Source: Protonemura montana (taxonomy: Eukaryota; Arthropoda; Insecta; Plecoptera; Nemouridae). From it: a stretch of 64,000 nt of DNA. The stretch lies in the NCBI GenBank assembly GCA_947568835.1, contig OX387606.1:1240001-1304000 (forward strand). Direction: 5' to 3'. The notes below the pieces were generated by a model. That model made no database searches and was not told the origin of the DNA. It saw nothing but the letters and a program-made list of their open reading frames with translations. This document shows positions 58,969-64,000 of the stretch, piece after piece (within the stretch, counting starts at the first letter, position 1; each line of letters starts with the position of its first letter). Both the position numbers and the translations under genes were made by a program.

Positions 58969-59413
58969 CTGTGTAAGGAATGAGGATACAGACAGAGCCA
59001 TCAGCTGTACTTGAGCATCTTCTTGGACGCTTGGAATGCAGGCAAGACGAGCAGGCCGGCTCAGACCATGGCTCAGACCAACAGTGCAAGCCGGGAGCAC
59101 GATGAGACATTGTTCCCGCTCTGAGGTGGAGGTGAGAGCTTCACGAACGCCGTCGTGCAGCGGCGATCGGTACGAGAATCGTGCCTCGGGCGGCGTCATG
59201 GGCATCGACCTCTCCGCGACGCCGCGGGCTACCTGTGCCTGCCCGGCCACCGAGGACGCCGTTGACGACCCGCGAGGAGCGCGCGCGGCGATTCGATTAG
59301 CGGCGTCGTTATTGCGTGCCGCGATTTGCCTAATGGGGTTGTCTCGGGGACGCTCGGGGGACGGGCGTCGTGGGAACTCGGAAGCGTCGGTATGGGGTGA
59401 CGAGTGAAAGCGC
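58969..59413 (-). CDS. possible internal exon, unknown protein
   Basis: The minus strand is open for 148 codons between an acceptor-like AACAG|GCG (59415-59414) and a donor CAG|GTACAT (58969/58968). The first half is Pro/Arg/Ser-rich (PSPERPRDNPIRQIAARNND). The second has mixed composition (REALTSTSEREQCLIVLPAC, ending ALSVSSFLTQ). The acceptor has a poor pyrimidine tract. No neighbouring exon or family is recognised. It would lie within the svp intron on the same strand. Confidence 0.3.
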
Positions 59414-59414
59414 C

Positions 59415-60510
59415 TGTTATTGGGGCTTGTTTTCTGAGTTCAGCAGGGAACGCTTGAAAATATAGCGAAAAATAACGAAGAGGTTTATTTAGATAAGCAT
59501 CCGGGACCTGGCATTGCTTCGCACTGAATATTTCATTGTTGCAAAAGTTTGACAGTCTCTATTCAAATCCTAATGATTGCGCCTACAAAGTGCAAAATGC
59601 GGCCTGCAGAAATATTAAAATACATGAGAAATACGTTTTTTTACGGGTGTATATTTTATTTCTCTGTCATTGAGGATAAAAACAGAATATCCCAGGATAA
59701 TGACGTACTTTTCGTCATGCTCGTGTTTCAATTTGGGAGCGATTGCAACCCCTCCGTGGGGTGCCCGTCTCTTCGTATTTCCCACAAACTTGCGAGCTCT
59801 CTGCCGCGCAGACACCGAGTATCCTCTCCACCACCGCCACCCGGACTGTACACTGATGACGCAATAGATGAAGGCAATTTGTAGAACAACCAAGCGCCCG
59901 CAAATCCGATTTGCTCCGACTAACCGAGTTTCCCCGCCGCGCGCGTCGCGACCCGCGGGGCCGTGTGTCAATACTGCAAGGTTAAGCAACACTAGAGCGA
60001 TACGAGTAACGGTTGGGTGACCGGTCACCAGCCGCGTAGCGGAACCAGTCTTTCACGGGGCAGAGGTCAGTAGGATACTTCCTGAAATAACTCGCAGGGA
60101 GATTTGCATATCAACAATGTGACCTGCCGCTTGCGAGGACTTCATTCTCGATTGGTCGACGACGAGAAGATATCCACCTTCAAAGAACGATACCGTCATT
60201 GCCAGAATTGTGCAATACCCGTGCTTTAATCAAGTTGATTGTAATGCTTATATCAATCGATTTGACTCCATTATAGACATGAGGTAGCTGGGTACGTGCG
60301 ACCTGTCCGAGTGCAGTCACAGACTCGAGGTCCCCGTCGAGCGTGCTGCGAGCGTACGCCGGTGCAGGTCATCACCTTCATTGGCCTTTCAGCCCTCTTT
60401 GCTCTGTGGCCGGTCGCTTCGGTCTCTTCCTCCTCGCAGAACCTGTTCCTCTCGCCGTCGACGTCGTCGCCGTGCGCTATGCGAAGCCAGCTGGGAGGGC
60501 GTTTTGAAGC
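59415..60510. other. svp intron; 5S-like SINE head fragment
   Basis: GGTTAAGCAACACTAGAGCG and GTTGGGTGACC at about 59980-60025 are a diverged 5S-type head on plus. 60296-60510 encodes an open frame with a hydrophobic stretch (VITFIGLSALFALWPVASVS). It runs straight into the 13-bp array and is not supported as a gene. Confidence 0.45.
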
Positions 60511-60511
60511 C

Positions 60512-63457
60512 TCTGTACGAGCTCAGTGTACGAGCTCTGTGTACGAGCTCAGTGTACGAGCTCTGTGTACGAGCTCAGTGTACGAGCTCAGTGTACGAGC
60601 TCTGTGTACGAGCTCTGTGTACGAGCTCTGTGTACGAGCTCAGTGTACGAGCTCTGTGTACGAGCTCTGTGTACGAGCTCTGTGTACGAGCTCTGTGTAC
60701 GAGCTCAGTGTACGAGCTCTGTGTACGAGCTCTGTGTACGAGCTCTGTGTACGAGCTCTGTGTACGAGCTCTGTGTACGAGCTCTGTGTACGAGCTCTGT
60801 GTACGAGCTCTGTGTACGAGCTCTGTGTACGAGCTCAGTGTACGAGCTCTGTGTACGAGCTCTGTGTACGAGCTCTGTGTACGAGCTCTGTGTACGAGCT
60901 CTGTGTACGAGCTCAGTGTACGAGCTCTGTGTACGAGCTCTGTGTACGAGCTCTGTGTACGAGCTCTGTGTACGAGCTCTGTGTACGAGCTCTGTGTACG
61001 AGCTCAGTGTACGAGCTCTGTGTACGAGCTCTGTGTACGAGCTCAGTGTACGAGCTCTGTGTACGAGCTCAGTGTACGAGCTCTGTGTACGAGCTCTGTG
61101 TACGAGCTCTGTGTACGAGCTCTGTGTACGAGCTCTGTGTACGAGCTCTGTGTACGAGCTCAGTGTACGAGCTCTGTGTACGAGCTCAGTGTACGAGCTC
61201 AGAGTACGAGCTCTGTGTACGAGCTCTGTGTACGAGCTCTGTGTACGAGCTCTGTGTACGAGCTCAGTGTACGAGCTCTGTGTACGAGCTCTGTGTACGA
61301 GCTCAGTGTACGAGCTCTGTGTACGAGCTCTGTGTACGAGCTCTGTGTACGAGCTCTGTGTACGAGCTCTGTGTACGAGCTCTGTGTACGAGCTCTGTGT
61401 ACGAGCTCTGTGTACGAGCTCTGTGTACGAGCTCAGTGTACGAGCTCTGTGTACGAGCTCTGTGTACGAGCTCTGTGTACGAGCTCTGTGTACGAGCTCT
61501 GTGTACGAGCTCTGTGTACGAGCTCAGTGTACGAGCTCTGTGTACGAGCTCTGTGTACGAGCTCTGTGTACGAGCTCAGTGTACGAGCTCTGTGTACGAG
61601 CTCTGTGTACGAGCTCAGTGTACGAGCTCTGTGTACGAGCTCTGTGTACGAGCTCTGTGTACGAGCTCTGTGTACGAGCTCTGTGTACGAGCTCTGTGTA
61701 CGAGCTCTGTGTACGAGCTCTGTGTACGAGCTCTGTGTACGAGCTTAGTGTACGAGCTCTGTGTACGAGCTCTGTGTACGAGCTCTGTGTACGAGCTCAG
61801 TGTACGAGCTCTGTGTACGAGCTCTGTGTACGAGCTCTGTGTACGAGCTCTGTGTACGAGCTCTGTGTACGAGCTCTGTGTACGAGCTCTGTGTACGAGC
61901 TCAGTGTACGAGCTCTGTGTACGAGCTCTGTGTACGAGCTCTGTGTACGAGCTCTGTGTACGAGCTCTGTGTACGAGCTCTGTGTACGAGCTCTGTGTAC
62001 GAGCTCAGTGTACGAGCTCTGTGTACGAGCTCTGTGTACGAGCTCTGTGTACGAGCTCTGTGTACGAGCTCTGTGTACGAGCTCTGTGTACGAGCTCTGT
62101 GTACGAGCTCTGTGTACGAGCTCTGTGTACGAGCTCTGTGTACGAGCTCTGTGTACGAGCTCAGTGTACGAGCTCTGTGTACGAGCTCTGTGTACGAGCT
62201 CTGTGTACGAGCTCAGTGTACGAGCTCTGTGTACGAGCTCTGTGTACGAGCTCAGTGTACGAGCTCTGTGTACGAGCTCTGTGTACGAGCTCTGTGTACG
62301 AGCTCTGTGTACGAGCTCTGTGTACGAGCTCTGTGTACGAGCTCTGTGTACGAGCTCAGTGTACGAGCTCTGTGTACGAGCTCTGTGTACGAGCTCTGTG
62401 TACGAGCTCTGTGTACGAGCTCTGTGTACGAGCTCTGTGTACGAGCTCTGTGTACGAGCTCTGTGTACGAGCTCTGTGTACGAGCTCTGTGTACGAGCTC
62501 AGTGTACGAGCTCTGTGTACGAGCTCTGTGTACGAGCTCTGTGTACGAGCTCAGTGTACGAGCTCTGTGTACGAGCTCTGTGTACGAGCTCTGTGTACGA
62601 GCTCTGTGTACGAGCTCTGTGTACGAGCTCTGTGTACGAGCTCAGTGTACGAGCTCTGTGTACGAGCTCTGTGTACGAGCTCTGTGTACGAGCTCTGTGT
62701 ACGAGCTCTGTGTACGAGCTCTGTGTACGAGCTCTGTGTACGAGCTCTGTGTACGAGCTCTGTGTACGAGCTCTGTGTACGAGCTCTGTGTACGAGCTCT
62801 GTGTACGAGCTCTGTGTACGAGCTCTGTGTACGAGCTCTGTGTACGAGCTCTGTGTACGAGCTCTGTGTACGAGCTCTGTGTACGAGCTCTGTGTACGAG
62901 CTCTGTGTACGAGCTCTGTGTACGAGCTCAGTGTACGAGCTCTGTGTACGAGCTCTGTGTACGAGCTCTGTGTACGAGCTCTGTGTACGAGCTCTGTGTA
63001 CGAGCTCTGTGTACGAGCTCTGTGTACGAGCTCTGTGTACGAGCTCTGTGTACGAGCTCTGTGTACGAGCTCAGTGTACGAGCTCTGTGTACGAGCTCTG
63101 TGTACGAGCTCTGTGTACGAGCTCAGTGTACGAGCTCTGTGTACGAGCTCTGTGTACGAGCTCTGTGTACGAGCTCTGTGTACGAGCTCTGTGTACGAGC
63201 TCTGTGTACGAGCTCAGTGTACGAGCTCTGTGTACGAGCTCTGTGTACGAGCTCTGTGTACGAGCTCTGTGTACGAGCTCTGTGTACGAGCTCTGTGTAC
63301 GAGCTCTGTGTACGAGCTCTGTGTACGAGCTCTGTGTACGAGCTCTGTGTACGAGCTCTGTGTACGAGCTCTGTGTACGAGCTCTGTGTACGAGCTCTGT
63401 GTACGAGCTCTGTGTACGAGCTCTGTGTACGAGCTCTGTGTACGAGCTCTGTGTACG
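60512..63457. repeat. 13-bp minisatellite, about 226 copies
   Basis: Unit GAGCTCTGTGTAC, with one main two-state site (GAGCTCTGTG versus GAGCTCAGTG) and rare others. Both GAGCTC and GTAC are palindromes. As 13 is not divisible by 3 and no stop occurs, all three plus frames encode the same 13-residue repeat (CTSSVYELCVRAL), giving false frames of over 1,000 codons. Confidence 0.97.
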
Positions 63458-63459
63458 GG

Positions 63460-64000
63460 ACACAGGACAGTATCCCAACAAACAGTTGGTTGATTTTCAG
63501 TTTGGCAAACGACAGTTGCAGTCTAATGTCTCTGGTCTGAACGAAGTCAGCTGTGTATTTGTGGCTAAGAGGCGTTGCTACGCGATTTAGGGGAAAATTG
63601 TGTTTAAGTGAAATGGAATATGAATTGAATTATACAAAGGAAGCTTTGCTTTCTTTATGGCCCTCTGCTAGGACCCGATGAGGGCGTTTACGCACTATTA
63701 TGTGCTTGGGCGCTACGCGAGTGGTTTTTTAACCCGGAGATAGCGCGAAATGAAACCTCAATCCCATTACGACGACGTTCCTTTGCTAGAAGCACGGTTC
63801 GTTGGACCGGCGACATGAGGCAGAGGGGGACGGCGTTTCACCAGCTTGGAACTCACGGGGTCGAACGATGTTTAACGACGCAATAATGGACTGTGTGCAC
63901 TCTGTCCTCCTCATACAACTTAACTATTGTGTGTAACGGAAGGCGCCGCAAAGAAAACCCAGGAAGTGTAGAATCTTTCTCAAAATTTGGAGCACGAGTA
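63460..64000. other. no supported gene
   Basis: Right end of the window. No exon, repeat or RNA gene was recognised. Confidence 0.45.

Noticed and set aside
60296-63590. Plus-strand 1,065-codon frame with a hydrophobic N-terminal stretch resembling a signal anchor
   Set aside because: Everything after residue 75 is the 13-bp array read in one of three equivalent frames. The N-terminal part has no independent support.

Overview
This window is eukaryotic, most likely from a non-dipteran arthropod. It carries spliced genes with GT-AG introns, a (TTAGG)n interstitial telomere tract (11.2 kb), tRNA- and 5S rRNA-derived SINEs, non-LTR retrotransposon tails, DNA-transposon relics and very large minisatellites. 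The species cannot be fixed from sequence alone. GC-rich exons in AT-rich introns and the SINE types would suit a crustacean, but that is a guess.

Three genes are recognised. (1) 16.9-21.2 kb, minus strand: a complete six-exon type-B carboxylesterase (557 aa) with signal peptide, full Ser/Glu/His triad and a C-terminal RDEL. (2) 23.28-42.42 kb, plus strand: a complete eight-exon CLOCK gene (bHLH, PAS-A, PAS-B, short Gln-rich coiled-coil tail). All splice phases join to an open 416-codon frame, which is short for CLOCK. (3) 54.62-54.90 kb, minus strand: the terminal ligand-binding-domain exon of seven-up/COUP-TF, with the rest of that gene outside the window. A fourth gene on the minus strand (10.4-11.6 kb, probably starting near 15.1 kb) encodes an unrecognised coiled-coil, Ser/Pro-rich protein. 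Several single exons are proposed at lower confidence.

Layout: 0-10 kb is mostly gene-poor, with relic transposons and a few weak exon candidates. 10.4-15.1 kb holds the coiled-coil gene. 15.3-16.6 kb holds small tandem repeats. 16.9-21.2 kb is the esterase. 21.57-23.03 kb is a 5S-derived SINE whose head is tandemly repeated about 12 times. It fills the head-to-head intergenic space between the esterase and CLOCK. 23.1-42.9 kb is CLOCK, about 72% of whose span is tandem repeat: 54 bp x ~100 in intron 3, 52 bp tRNA-like x ~9.5 in intron 5, 43 bp x ~169 in intron 6, and 16 bp x ~33 in intron 7. 43.6-44.9 kb is a large palindromic transposon. 47.9-52.7 kb is a 26-bp array (~184 copies). 54-55 kb is the svp exon with a SINE behind it. 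60.5-63.5 kb is a 13-bp array (~226 copies).

The most striking observation is that each 43-bp unit in CLOCK intron 6 carries an E-box, usually CACGTG, which is the recognised binding site of CLOCK heterodimers. The putative CLOCK promoter also has a CACGTG palindrome and two CAGCTG boxes just upstream of a TATA box. The gene may therefore hold well over a hundred potential binding sites for its own product. This is a sequence observation; function is inference.
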